Below, piece by piece: positions 42,285 through 49,848 of a DNA stretch of 64,000 nt (the stretch's first letter is position 1; every line of letters begins with the position of its first letter). Location of the stretch: assembly GCA_017626015.1 (NCBI GenBank), contig JAGAJO010000006.1, positions 1 through 64,000 on the forward strand. Reading direction: 5' to 3'. The translations under genes and the position numbers were made by a program. This DNA is from Ruminococcus sp. (GTDB taxonomy: Bacteria > Bacillota > Clostridia > Oscillospirales > Ruminococcaceae). The notes beneath the pieces are model-generated. The model was not told the origin of the DNA. It saw nothing but the letters and a program-made list of their open reading frames with translations, and did not search any database.

Positions 42285-42359
42285 GCGGGTTTATTTCAAC
42301 GTCAGAATGCCTTTCTTCCTGAAGGGTGATGTGTGGTTCAATTCCCATGACCCGCTCCA
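42285..42359 (+). pseudogene. Decayed tRNA-Gly (anticodon TCC) copy
   Basis: The 75-nt stretch aligns with a bacterial tRNA-Gly(TCC) from acceptor GCGGGTT to GACCCGC-T-CCA. The anticodon stem CCTTT/AAGGG is intact and the loop reads TCC. Defects: the outermost D-stem pair is T-T, the D loop lacks the conserved GG, position 37 is T rather than a purine, and only two of five T-stem pairs form (TGTGG/CCCAT). It is therefore probably a nonfunctional relic, although acceptor ends and CCA survive. Confidence 0.65.
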
Positions 42360-42379
42360 GAGTCCGTGTCCGGACTGAT

Positions 42380-42410
42380 CCTGTTACCGTTTGCGGTGAC
42401 GGGATTTTTT
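42380..42410 (+). terminator. Intrinsic terminator at end of tRNA region
   Basis: CC-GT-ACCG and CGGT-AC-GG arms, followed by ATTTTTTATT. A smaller GTCCG/CGGAC hairpin lies just before it. Confidence 0.75.
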
Positions 42411-42494
42411 ATTGTCATTTCCCGGTGGTACGATGTTTTGTTATAAATATTCCGTAGATCGAGCCGATTTTTCGTGGAAAATGATCAAATAGTA

Positions 42495-42523
42495 TTGACT
42501 TTTTCTGCGAAAAGTTTTATAAT
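42495..42523 (+). promoter_or_regulatory. Promoter of secDF
   Basis: TTGACT (42495-42500), 17-nt spacer, TATAAT (42518-42523). The resulting leader of ~120 nt contains a small palindromic element. Confidence 0.8.
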
Positions 42524-42576
42524 GTATAGGTGAATGTTTAAAAGGGGACATACTGTCTGTTTTTTGGCATAATTAA

Positions 42577-42631
42577 TAGATCTCATTGGAAACCGGAGAA
42601 GACGGTGCTTCGTAAGTTCCCGAGGAGGTCT
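42577..42631 (+). repeat. Short hairpin relative of the 15681 element
   Basis: About 55 nt with arms TAGATCTC...GAGGTCTGA and inner GGAAACCGGAGAAG / CTTCGTAAGTTCC. The same arm motifs (GGAAAC-GGAGAAG and CTTCGTAAGTT plus GGAGGTCT) form the ends of the 165-bp element at 15681-15845, but the central ~110 bp are absent. It lies in the secD 5' leader, 20 nt before the start codon. Confidence 0.65.
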
Positions 42632-42651
42632 GATAAACGGGAGGATTCAAG

Positions 42652-44049
42652 GTGCGAAAAATAAAAAAACCGGTGTTTTTTATTGTTCTGGTATGTATAC
42701 TGGGCTTTGCCTACCTGACCTATGCGGGAATACATAGCCAGTACGGAGATATAAAAACAAGCTATATTAAAAGCGTTGACGAAATACGCTGGGGTATCGA
42801 TATCCAGGGCGGTGTAAACGCTACTTTTGAACCTGACGGCGATTTCGACGCCAGCAAGGACGAAATGGACGCTGCAAAGGCTGTCATCGAACAGCGTCTG
42901 GTGAGCCTGAACATTACCGACAGCGAGGTGTATACCGACTACAACAAGCAGAGAGTCATGGTTTCGTTCCCGTGGCAGGCGGGAGAGGAGAGCTTTGATC
43001 CCGAGGAGGCTATTTCAGAGCTGGGAGAAACTGCACAGCTGGTTTTTGTAAAGGGTACGGAGGCACCGACGGGAGACGATGATGAAAATATCGTACTTAC
43101 CGGTACTGACGTGAAAAAAGCCGAGGTAATGCAGAGAACCAACGAAACTACGGGCGGTATTGAATATGTGGTGAGCCTGGAGCTTAACGATACCGGAAAG
43201 AAATCATTTGCGGACGCCACTGCGGAGCTTGCGGGCAGCGGCTCGATCTCCATCTGGATGGACGAGGATCAGATCTCCGCCCCGAGAGTAGACGAGGCTA
43301 TAACCGACGGAAAGTGTCATATCTCCGGCAGCTTTACCTTTGAGTCTGCAAAGGCTCTTGCGGATAAGATCAATGCAGGCGCACTGCCTTTTAACCTTAA
43401 AACAACAAGCACGAACATTATTTCCGCCACGTTGGGCGAGGGCGCCAAGAACGCTATGCTTATTGCGGGCGTTATCGCATTTATTTTCATTGCAATTTAT
43501 ATGATGATCGTATACAAGCTTCCCGGATTTGTTGCGGGTATCGCTCTTTTCGGACAGGTAGTAGGTACGATCGCCTGCATTTCAGGCTTCTTCGGACCCT
43601 TTGAGAGCTTTACGCTTACTATACCGGGTATTGCGGGTATCATACTGGCGATCGGTATGGGCGTTGACGCCAACGTTATCGTATCCGAAAGGATCAAGGA
43701 GGAGCTTAACAACGGAAAAACCCTTAACGGCGCTATCGAGCTTGGCTATAAGAGAGCATGGAGCGCAGTGTTCGACGGAAACATTACCGTTGTGTTTGTG
43801 GCGATCATCCTTATGGGTGCATTCGGTCCTACAGACAGCCTGTTCGGAACGCTTTTAAGTCCTTTATTCGCAGCCTTCGGAGCTTCTACGGCGGGTACGG
43901 TTTATTCGCTGGGATACACGCTGCTGGTAGGTATCATACTTAACTTTGTATTCGGAATTTTCTGCTCCAGACTGATGCTTTCCTCGCTTTCTAAATTTAA
44001 GTGTTTCAAGAAGCGTAAATTTTACGGAGGTGCGGATTTAGATGAATAA
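42652..44049 (+). CDS. secD: Protein translocase subunit SecD
   Basis: A 465-aa SecD, partner of SecYEG that uses the proton gradient to help protein export. It has one N-terminal span, the P1-like periplasmic-side domain (WGIDIQGGVNATFEPDG and AAKAVIEQRLVSLNITDSEVY), and five C-terminal RND-type spans with IPGIAGIILAIGMGVDANVIVSERI. The start is GTG at 42652 after GGGAGGA. It overlaps secF by 8 nt. Confidence 0.95.
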   Translation: MRKIKKPVFFIVLVCILGFAYLTYAGIHSQYGDIKTSYIKSVDEIRWGIDIQGGVNATFEPDGDFDASKDEMDAAKAVIEQRLVSLNITDSEVYTDYNKQRVMVSFPWQAGEESFDPEEAISELGETAQLVFVKGTEAPTGDDDENIVLTGTDVKKAEVMQRTNETTGGIEYVVSLELNDTGKKSFADATAELAGSGSISIWMDEDQISAPRVDEAITDGKCHISGSFTFESAKALADKINAGALPFNLKTTSTNIISATLGEGAKNAMLIAGVIAFIFIAIYMMIVYKLPGFVAGIALFGQVVGTIACISGFFGPFESFTLTIPGIAGIILAIGMGVDANVIVSERIKEELNNGKTLNGAIELGYKRAWSAVFDGNITVVFVAIILMGAFGPTDSLFGTLLSPLFAAFGASTAGTVYSLGYTLLVGIILNFVFGIFCSRLMLSSLSKFKCFKKRKFYGGADLDE

Positions 44050-45025
44050 AGAGAAAAAGACACTCAACGTTACCGGTCACAGCAAGCTGTTTTACTCAGT
44101 TTCCTGCGGACTTATCGTACTGTTTATAGTTCTTACGGCGGTTATCGGTCTTAATGTGGATATCGAATTTAAGGGCGGTACGATCCTCACCTACAGCTAT
44201 ACGGGAGATATAAATACATCTGACGTTCAGAACGTTGTTTCGGACACGCTTTCAATGAAATCCACCGTCACCAAGGGCGAGAATACTGCCACATCGCAGA
44301 CAACTGTCAAGATCGAATTTGCCTCCACAGGCGGAATAAGCGACGAAAAGCAGAATACGCTTAAGGAAGCCCTGGTAGAAAGCTTTCCCGATAACGAGAT
44401 AGAGCTTTTTGAGACCAACGACGTAAATGCTTCCAACGGTATGGACTTTTTCCTTAAATGTATGGTTGCCTGCGCTTTTGCCGCAGTCATCACTATAGTT
44501 TATATCGGATTCAGATTCAGAAAGATCGGCGGTATATCCGCAGGCGTTTTCTCAGTGGTCGCACTTGTTCACGATATGTGTATGGTATACGGCTGCTTTG
44601 TGATCTGCCGTTTCGACATTAATGCAAACTTCATGGCGGTGCTGCTTACAATACTTGGATATTCAATTAATGCTACCATTATTATTTATGACCGTATCAG
44701 AGAAAATCAGAGACTGCTGGGAAATAAGATCGGTCTTGACGAGCTGGTCAATCTTTCGATCACCCAGACTCTGGGACGTTCTATCCATACCACGGTAACT
44801 ACCATAGCAGCCATGGCTACGGTGTGTGTGGTTTGTCTGATATTCAATGTAAGCTCAATTATCAGCTTTGCGTTCCCGCTTATAATAGGTATGATCTCGG
44901 GCGTTTACTCGTCCAACTGCATTGCTCCTACCCTCTGGGTACTTTGGAGACGTCACAGGGAGAAGAATCCCAAGGCTTCTAAGAAGTCTAAAAACAAGGA
45001 CGTTAAGAGATCCGGCAGAAGATAA
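44042..45025 (+). CDS. secF: Protein translocase subunit SecF
   Basis: A 327-aa SecF: N-terminal span, VDIEFKGGTILTYSYTG (the SecF P-domain signature), and five spans with LTILGYSINATIIIYDRIRENQR and TLGRSIHTTVTT. The start at 44042 overlaps the secD stop, with GGAGG inside secD. The tail is Lys-rich. An intrinsic terminator follows. Confidence 0.95.
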   Translation: MNKEKKTLNVTGHSKLFYSVSCGLIVLFIVLTAVIGLNVDIEFKGGTILTYSYTGDINTSDVQNVVSDTLSMKSTVTKGENTATSQTTVKIEFASTGGISDEKQNTLKEALVESFPDNEIELFETNDVNASNGMDFFLKCMVACAFAAVITIVYIGFRFRKIGGISAGVFSVVALVHDMCMVYGCFVICRFDINANFMAVLLTILGYSINATIIIYDRIRENQRLLGNKIGLDELVNLSITQTLGRSIHTTVTTIAAMATVCVVCLIFNVSSIISFAFPLIIGMISGVYSSNCIAPTLWVLWRRHREKNPKASKKSKNKDVKRSGRR

Positions 45026-45047
45026 GAAGATCAAACGAATAACAATA

Positions 45048-45088
45048 AACGTGCGGACATTTCAGCGAGATGTCCGCACGTTGTTTTT
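45048..45088. terminator. Bidirectional terminator between secF and cysK
   Basis: Perfect 13-bp stem (45048-45060 with 45070-45082; core CGTGCGGACAT), followed by TTGTTTTTAT, serving both converging genes. Confidence 0.9.
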
Positions 45089-45104
45089 ATAGATGACCTT
45101 AATT

Positions 45105-46034
45105 TCAATCCCGGAAAAGCGGCGTGGAGAAATATCTTTCCGCCGTATCCGGCAGCACGGTGACAACCGTTTTGCCCTTACCCAGCTTTCTGGCAAGCTT
45201 TCTGGCTGCTGCCACGTTTGTTCCGCTGGAGATCCCGCACATGATACCCTCAAGCCTGGCAAGATCCTTTGCTGTGGAGATCGCCTCATCGTCGGTGACG
45301 ATATAAATATCATCGTAAATATCTTTGTTGAGATTGTCGGGTATAAGTCCATCGCCTATGCCCATTTGCAAATGTGTACCCACCGTTCCGCCGGCAAGTA
45401 TAGCGGCGTGTTCAGGCTCCACCGCCCAGATCTCAATGTCGGGATTGAGCGCTCTGAGGACCTCTCCTATGCCGCTGATGGTCCCGCCGGTGCCGATTCC
45501 CGAGCAGAAGCCGTGTATAGGGCCTCCCACCTGTTCGACGATCTCAAGCCCGGTATGGTGCTTGTGAGCCATTGGATTTGCAGGATTGGAAAACTGCTGG
45601 GGAACAAATACTCTGGGATCCTCAGCTGCCATTTTCTCTGAGATTTTCACGCATTCGTCAATTGCATCGCCTATATTTCCTGCGTCGTGGACAAGTATCA
45701 CCTGTGCGCCGTAATGAGAAACAAGCTTTCTGCGTTCCTCGCTGACGGAATCGGGCATGACAATAACCGTTTTATAACCCTTTACAGCTCCTATAAGCGC
45801 AAGCCCTATTCCCTGATTGCCCGAGGTGGGCTCTACGATCACAGTATCCTCCTTGATAAGCCCCTGCTTTTCTGCCTGCGTTATCATTTCATAGGCTGTT
45901 CTGGTTTTTATGGATCCGCCTACGTTAAGTCCTTCAAATTTTACCAGTATTTCAGCAGAATTTTCGTCGCTCATTCGGTTGAGCCTTATCATCGGCGTGT
46001 GACCTACAAATTCCAGAACGTTATTGTAAACCAT
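45105..46034 (-). CDS. cysK: Cysteine synthase (O-acetylserine sulfhydrylase)
   Basis: A 309-aa PLP enzyme that makes cysteine from O-acetylserine and sulfide. The PLP Lys lies in GGSIKTRTAYEMI, the substrate loop is EPTSGNQGIGLALIG (Gln in place of the usual Thr of TSGNTG), and the phosphate-binding GIGTGGTISGIGEVL and the C-terminal CGISSGTNVAAA are present. GGAGG precedes the start. It is monocistronic with its own promoter. Confidence 0.95.
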   Translation of the reverse strand: MVYNNVLEFVGHTPMIRLNRMSDENSAEILVKFEGLNVGGSIKTRTAYEMITQAEKQGLIKEDTVIVEPTSGNQGIGLALIGAVKGYKTVIVMPDSVSEERRKLVSHYGAQVILVHDAGNIGDAIDECVKISEKMAAEDPRVFVPQQFSNPANPMAHKHHTGLEIVEQVGGPIHGFCSGIGTGGTISGIGEVLRALNPDIEIWAVEPEHAAILAGGTVGTHLQMGIGDGLIPDNLNKDIYDDIYIVTDDEAISTAKDLARLEGIMCGISSGTNVAAARKLARKLGKGKTVVTVLPDTAERYFSTPLFRD

Positions 46035-46070
46035 TTTGAATCAAAACCTCCGTAAACATTGTTAAATTTA

Positions 46071-46099
46071 ATTATATCATATTGGCATATTTTTTTCAA
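46071..46099 (-). promoter_or_regulatory. Promoter of cysK
   Basis: Read on the minus strand: TTGAAA (46099-46094), 17-nt spacer, TATAAT (46076-46071), about 37 nt before the start. Confidence 0.8.
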
Positions 46100-46209
46100 G
46101 AATATATTTTAAACTGTTTATTTTAGTCCGGTAAATAGGCAAATCAGATAAAATTTCTATGATGAATATGTTTATTATGCCGAAAATTATCTGCCGAGAA
46201 CATCCGTTC

Positions 46210-46238
46210 TTGACATTTCCTGAGAAATGATGTATAAT
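46210..46238 (+). promoter_or_regulatory. Perfect consensus promoter of a hypothetical gene
   Basis: TTGACA (46210-46215), 17-nt spacer, TATAAT (46233-46238), 68 nt before the 46306 gene. Confidence 0.88.
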
Positions 46239-46305
46239 AAAAATCACAAGGAAACGAACGTATGTATCATGATGCTGCGCAAAAATCTAAAAGAGGAGGA
46301 ATCAA

Positions 46306-46815
46306 ATGACAGGTAAGGATATGTTGACAACGCTGACCTTTGAACGTTATGTGGAGGAGATAATGAAGATCCCTTTGGCGGAAAAAGGCGGCAGAAAATA
46401 CAACGGCGGAAAGTCCAATACATGGGGGAGGGCTGCGTCGCTCACAAGAGAGCTTTCGGGTTACAGGAGGATCTATCTAAAGGAGAAGCGTCTGAGGCTC
46501 AGTATAGACGAGCTAAAGCTGAGTATAGCTCAGGGCAGGCGCAGCGGAGAAGCTCCCGCAGTTCTGGGACTTAAAAAACGTAAGCTTGAGGAGCTTACGC
46601 TGGAGCTTGGCAGGACTGCGGCAAAACGTATAAAGCTTGAGGAAAAACGTGACAGCATAGAAAACGATTTTGTGAGGGAGGTAGTCAGCTTCAGATATTT
46701 TGACGATCCCGACAGACATATCCCCTCATGGCCTACGACCGTTTCGGAAATGGGGATAGCGGTCAGCGGGGAAGAGCTGAGACGTTATATTTCAGACGTG
46801 CTTTATGCGGGATAA
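46306..46815 (+). CDS. Hypothetical coiled-coil/HTH protein
   Basis: A 169-aa protein of no recognised family. Residues about 48-125 are highly charged, helical and probably coiled coil (KEKRLRLSIDELKLSIAQGRR ... KRKLEELTLELGR). The C-terminal ~45 residues (VSFRYFDDPDRHIPSWPTTVSEMGIAVSGEELRRYI) resemble the end of phage-type ArpU/RinA-like regulators, where RYF...SWP..A..MG is a helix-turn-helix, but this is a weak likeness. AGGAGG precedes the start. It is expressed from a perfect consensus promoter and stands alone. A DNA-binding role is a guess. Confidence 0.6.
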   Translation: MTGKDMLTTLTFERYVEEIMKIPLAEKGGRKYNGGKSNTWGRAASLTRELSGYRRIYLKEKRLRLSIDELKLSIAQGRRSGEAPAVLGLKKRKLEELTLELGRTAAKRIKLEEKRDSIENDFVREVVSFRYFDDPDRHIPSWPTTVSEMGIAVSGEELRRYISDVLYAG

Positions 46816-46867
46816 GCTTTCGGATAACCTATTCAGGTGTATCTCTCTGATTTACGGTAAAAAACTC

Positions 46868-46896
46868 TTGCAATATGTGAGATGGTGTGGTATAAT
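46868..46896 (+). promoter_or_regulatory. Promoter of the cobalamin riboswitch operon
   Basis: TTGCAA (46868-46873), 17-nt spacer, TATAAT (46891-46896). Transcription from here would start about 46903, just before the aptamer. Confidence 0.8.
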
Positions 46897-46919
46897 ATAC
46901 GTAACTGAACAGTTATCGG

Positions 46920-47138
46920 AAAAATACGGTTTGAAAAGTTGTTAGCTGAGTAAAGCGGAGCATCGCTCCGTAGGGAAGCAGGTTTGAATCCTGCACAACC
47001 GCCATTACTGTGTTTGATGATTGAAAGCGTTGGGAGCGCTATGCGTCCCGAGCCATTGGAGAGATCTGAGAAGGCGGCTTTCATGGGAAGATCCTGCGGG
47101 GTCCTCCGGTCATAAGTCAGGATATCTGCCGTATTTTT
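46920..47138 (+). promoter_or_regulatory. Cobalamin riboswitch aptamer
   Basis: The closing helix P1 is AATACGG (left) with CCGTATT (right). The core has AGGGAAGCAGGTTTGAATCC followed by TGCACAACCGCC and ACTGTG, which matches the B12-box region, and ends with AAGTCAGGATATCTGCC, the conserved 3' element of cobalamin aptamers. It should bind an adenosyl- or other cobalamin and repress the downstream operon. The expression platform carries an intrinsic terminator at 47266. Confidence 0.92.
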
Positions 47139-47142
47139 AATG

Positions 47143-47223
47143 ATCGGTCTCATTTATGGGATCTTGCTTCTTGGGCGATGAAGAGTGCAGTCAGCCGAGT
47201 AATGCAGAACCTGTCAGACCGAT
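47143..47223 (+). other. Extra helix in the riboswitch expression platform
   Basis: ATCGGTCT (47143-47150) pairs perfectly with AGACCGAT (47216-47223), enclosing about 65 nt between the aptamer and the terminator. It may be part of the switching structure or an insulating stem; its role is not known. Confidence 0.45.
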
Positions 47224-47265
47224 TTTCGGACGGACCGCTGGGTTTTATTTGCCGTGCCTTGATTG

Positions 47266-47297
47266 CGCTTTCTCTTTCCCGGGAGAAAGCGTTTTTA
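47266..47297 (+). terminator. Riboswitch-controlled intrinsic terminator
   Basis: CGCTTTCTC and GAGAAAGCG form a 9-bp stem with an 8-nt loop, followed directly by TTTTTATTTT. It lies between the aptamer and the first gene's GGAGG, so cobalamin binding probably stabilises this terminator. Confidence 0.85.
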
Positions 47298-47311
47298 TTT
47301 TGGAGGAAGGT

Positions 47312-47512
47312 ATGAGCGGCAGAACGGACAAAACTCAGAGCGCTGTAGACGTGCTTATAAAAAGATCCCGGGAATTGGGGAGAATCCCGCAGAAAGCGGA
47401 TCTAAGCGAAAAGGAGCTTTGCTTTGTCAAGGGCGTTCTCGGCCCCTTTCCCCGTGCCTTGGAAAAGGCTGGACTTAAGGAGAGAAAAAAGCCCGTGAAG
47501 AAGAAAAGATAG
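47312..47512 (+). CDS. Small homing-endonuclease-associated-repeat protein
   Basis: A 66-aa basic protein, the first gene after the riboswitch terminator. SAVDVLIKRSRELGRIPQKADL...VLGPFPRALEKAGL matches one unit of the homing-endonuclease-associated repeat (PF18780: elGr.Pt..d..........fg.w..AL..AGl), a small DNA-binding fold. The tail is Lys/Arg-rich (KERKKPVKKKR). No nuclease domain is present. The start at 47312 is set by GGAGG 5 nt upstream; longer in-frame readings begin before the terminator. It may be a minimal DNA- or RNA-binding protein; why it heads a B12 operon is unclear. Confidence 0.65.
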   Translation: MSGRTDKTQSAVDVLIKRSRELGRIPQKADLSEKELCFVKGVLGPFPRALEKAGLKERKKPVKKKR

Positions 47513-47544
47513 CTGTTTATATTGGCGGTAAAATTTTTAAATTT

Positions 47545-47707
47545 TAGGCAGCACCGCACAGATATTGTGCGGTAAAAACGCAGTCAGATTTTTTGTCAGA
47601 TCGCATAAATACGACGCAGGAATACTTTCGTATTTCAAGGAGTATTTGTGTGATATGACGGAAAATATGCAAGTTTATGCCGTGCAATATCTGTGCGGTG
47701 CTGCCTA
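47545..47707. mobile_element. MITE-like palindromic element, copy B (163 bp)
   Basis: Perfect 23-bp inverted ends (47545-47567 and 47685-47707; outer part TAGGCAGCACCGCACAG) with TA at both termini, as for Tc1/IS630-type target sites. The centre contains GCAGGAATAC...GTATTTCAAGG, nearly identical to the centre of the 15681 element, with unrelated outer arms. It encodes no protein. It lies within the cobalamin operon between the 66-aa gene and the beta-propeller gene, ending 18 nt before the latter's GTG, just ahead of its ribosome-binding site. Confidence 0.82.
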
Positions 47708-47725
47708 TATAAAGGAGAAATGACT

Positions 47726-49780
47726 GTGAAAAAGACAGGAACTTCAAAGAAAACGGCGGTAGGAGCGGCTTGCTTAAGCTGTCTCATAGCTGCCGCAGGA
47801 ACGGGAACGCTTTCCGCTTACGCATGGGAGCAGTACAGGGGGGACAGCACCAATAACGGAGTTACCGACTCCCCGCTGCCGGCTTCAGCCGATGAAGCAG
47901 CGCTTTATTGGGCGGAGAAGATCGGCGTTGACGCATGGGGATCTGACGGACCCTCCCCGCTGACGCTTTCGGGAGACACGCTGTATTTTACCGCTGCGGA
48001 TAAGATCTGCGCTATGGACAAGGACACCGGTGAGGTGGTTGCTGCGGGAGATATGGCAGGAGCGCCTGCCTACGGGATAATCCCTCCGCTGTATGCCGAC
48101 GGCGTGATATTTGCAGGACTCAACAACGGTACCGTTCAGGCGTTTGACGCCGAAACGCTGGAGTCTCTGTGGATCTATAAGGACAGCCTCGGCGGTCAGA
48201 CCGTAGCGCCCCTGATCTACAGCGACGGCTGCATTTATACCGGCTTCTGGAAATCCGAGACTGCCGATGCAAATTTTGTGTGCATAGATGTTAAGGACGA
48301 GGATACCTCGGCAGGCGACGAGGAAAAATCCGCAAAGTGGAGCTACACCTCTAAGGGCGGATTTTACTGGACGGGTGCGTATGCCGAGGGCAGCTTTGCG
48401 GTGGTAGGTACGGACGACGGCGATACAGGCTCTGATTCGGAAAGCGCAAAGCTGGTCTCCTTCGATAAGGAAACAGGAGAGCAGCTGGATATTATCCAGG
48501 GCATAAAGGGCGACATAAGAAGCAGCATAGCTTATGACGCTGAGACCGACAGATATTATTTCACCTCCAAGGGCGGTATGTTCTGTAGTGTGAAGATAGA
48601 CGAAAACGGAAGCTTTTCCGACCTTAAAACATTGGACCTGGGTGCTCAGACCTCATGCACTCCTGTTATAAGCGGAGGAAGAGCGTATGTGGGAATAAAC
48701 GGTGTAGGCTGGAACAGATACAACGGTTCGGCGATAGCGGTAATAGACCTGGAAAGCAACAGCGTTGCATACACGGCTGAGACAGCAGGTGCTCCGCAGA
48801 CAAGCGGACTGCTTTGCTCAAAGGACGGATATAACTACGTTTACTTCGTTGAAAATACAAGCCCCAGCATTATCCGTTACGTTAAGGACAAGCAGGGCGT
48901 GACGGAGGTGATCGACCCGTCCGAGGAGGAAGGACATATCTGCGCACCTGCACTCTTTACACCTGTGGGCGCACAGGCTAATTACGGAATGTATAATCCT
49001 ATATGCGATGATGACGGAACGATATATTTCAAAAACGATTCGTCGTATATCATGGCGGTAGGTCCTGCTGTGGAAAGCCTGAGAACGGAGGGTAAAACTC
49101 TTTTCAGGGAGGGCGATCCTCTTGACAGCTCTGCGTTCAGGGTCTATGCTAAGCTTGCAAACGGCGTGGAAAAGGATGTTACCGATCTGGTAGAGGTAAG
49201 CTCCGACACGGTATCCGCTGATGATATCATGTACACCGTTACATACGACTACGCTTTGTACAGCGACGGCGCAGACGGTGCGGGAACCCCCGTAAAGCCT
49301 GTTTCCGTCGACGTTGAGATCACAGTGCTGAAGGCAGAGGAGTACGACAGCGTTTATAACGTCATATCGCTCATAGACGATATAGGAACGGTTACTGCGG
49401 ACAGCGAAAGCGCAGTTTCGGCTGCTGAAAACGCATATGAAGCGCTGGACACATCGCTGAGACAGTATGTAGATAACTATGATAAGCTTACCGAAGCGAG
49501 AAAGGCTCTTGACGGACTTCTTTCCGACAGCTCGGAAGATCCTAACGCAAGCAGCTCTGAAAGCTCTTCCGAGACAGGAGATCAGTCGTCTGCAAGTAGC
49601 TCCGAAAGCTCCTCCGGTACGGGAGATCAGTCAGCTTCAAGCTCCTCAAAAGGCAGCTCCTCTTCAAAGGGAAATTCGGCTTCTTCCACAGCCAATCCCG
49701 CAACAGGTGCTGCTGCGGGCGGTATGCTCATTTCAGCCGCTGCGCTTGCAGGCTGTCTTGTTATAAGAAAGAGAAAATAA
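47726..49780 (+). CDS. Cell-wall-anchored PQQ-like beta-propeller protein
   Basis: A 684-aa secreted protein. A signal peptide (KKTAVGAACLSCLIAAAGTGTLSAYA) precedes a beta-propeller with PQQ-like repeats (about 40-440; blades such as GDTLYFTAADKICAMDKDTGEV, ADGVIFAGLNNGTVQAFDAETLESLW), an Ig-like domain (about 445-540), a helical module (about 545-605), a Ser-rich stalk and a sorting signal NPATG (657-661), hydrophobic span and RKRK tail. Anchoring by a sortase is therefore likely. The GTG at 47726 is preferred: AAAGGAG is 8 nt upstream, too close to the ATG at 47720. In the cobalamin operon it may present or scaffold the capture proteins (inference). Confidence 0.82.
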   Translation: MKKTGTSKKTAVGAACLSCLIAAAGTGTLSAYAWEQYRGDSTNNGVTDSPLPASADEAALYWAEKIGVDAWGSDGPSPLTLSGDTLYFTAADKICAMDKDTGEVVAAGDMAGAPAYGIIPPLYADGVIFAGLNNGTVQAFDAETLESLWIYKDSLGGQTVAPLIYSDGCIYTGFWKSETADANFVCIDVKDEDTSAGDEEKSAKWSYTSKGGFYWTGAYAEGSFAVVGTDDGDTGSDSESAKLVSFDKETGEQLDIIQGIKGDIRSSIAYDAETDRYYFTSKGGMFCSVKIDENGSFSDLKTLDLGAQTSCTPVISGGRAYVGINGVGWNRYNGSAIAVIDLESNSVAYTAETAGAPQTSGLLCSKDGYNYVYFVENTSPSIIRYVKDKQGVTEVIDPSEEEGHICAPALFTPVGAQANYGMYNPICDDDGTIYFKNDSSYIMAVGPAVESLRTEGKTLFREGDPLDSSAFRVYAKLANGVEKDVTDLVEVSSDTVSADDIMYTVTYDYALYSDGADGAGTPVKPVSVDVEITVLKAEEYDSVYNVISLIDDIGTVTADSESAVSAAENAYEALDTSLRQYVDNYDKLTEARKALDGLLSDSSEDPNASSSESSSETGDQSSASSSESSSGTGDQSASSSSKGSSSSKGNSASSTANPATGAAAGGMLISAAALAGCLVIRKRK

Positions 49781-49848
49781 ATAATCCACGGCATGACGGG
49801 GGAAGAAAATTCCCCCCGCTGCGGCCGTGTACGTTAAGGCGGTAATTT

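Noticed and set aside
47156..47311. An N-terminal extension of the 66-aa protein starting at 47156.
   Set aside because: It would run through the riboswitch terminator stem; the GGAGG at 47302 and conserved repeat fit the start at 47312.
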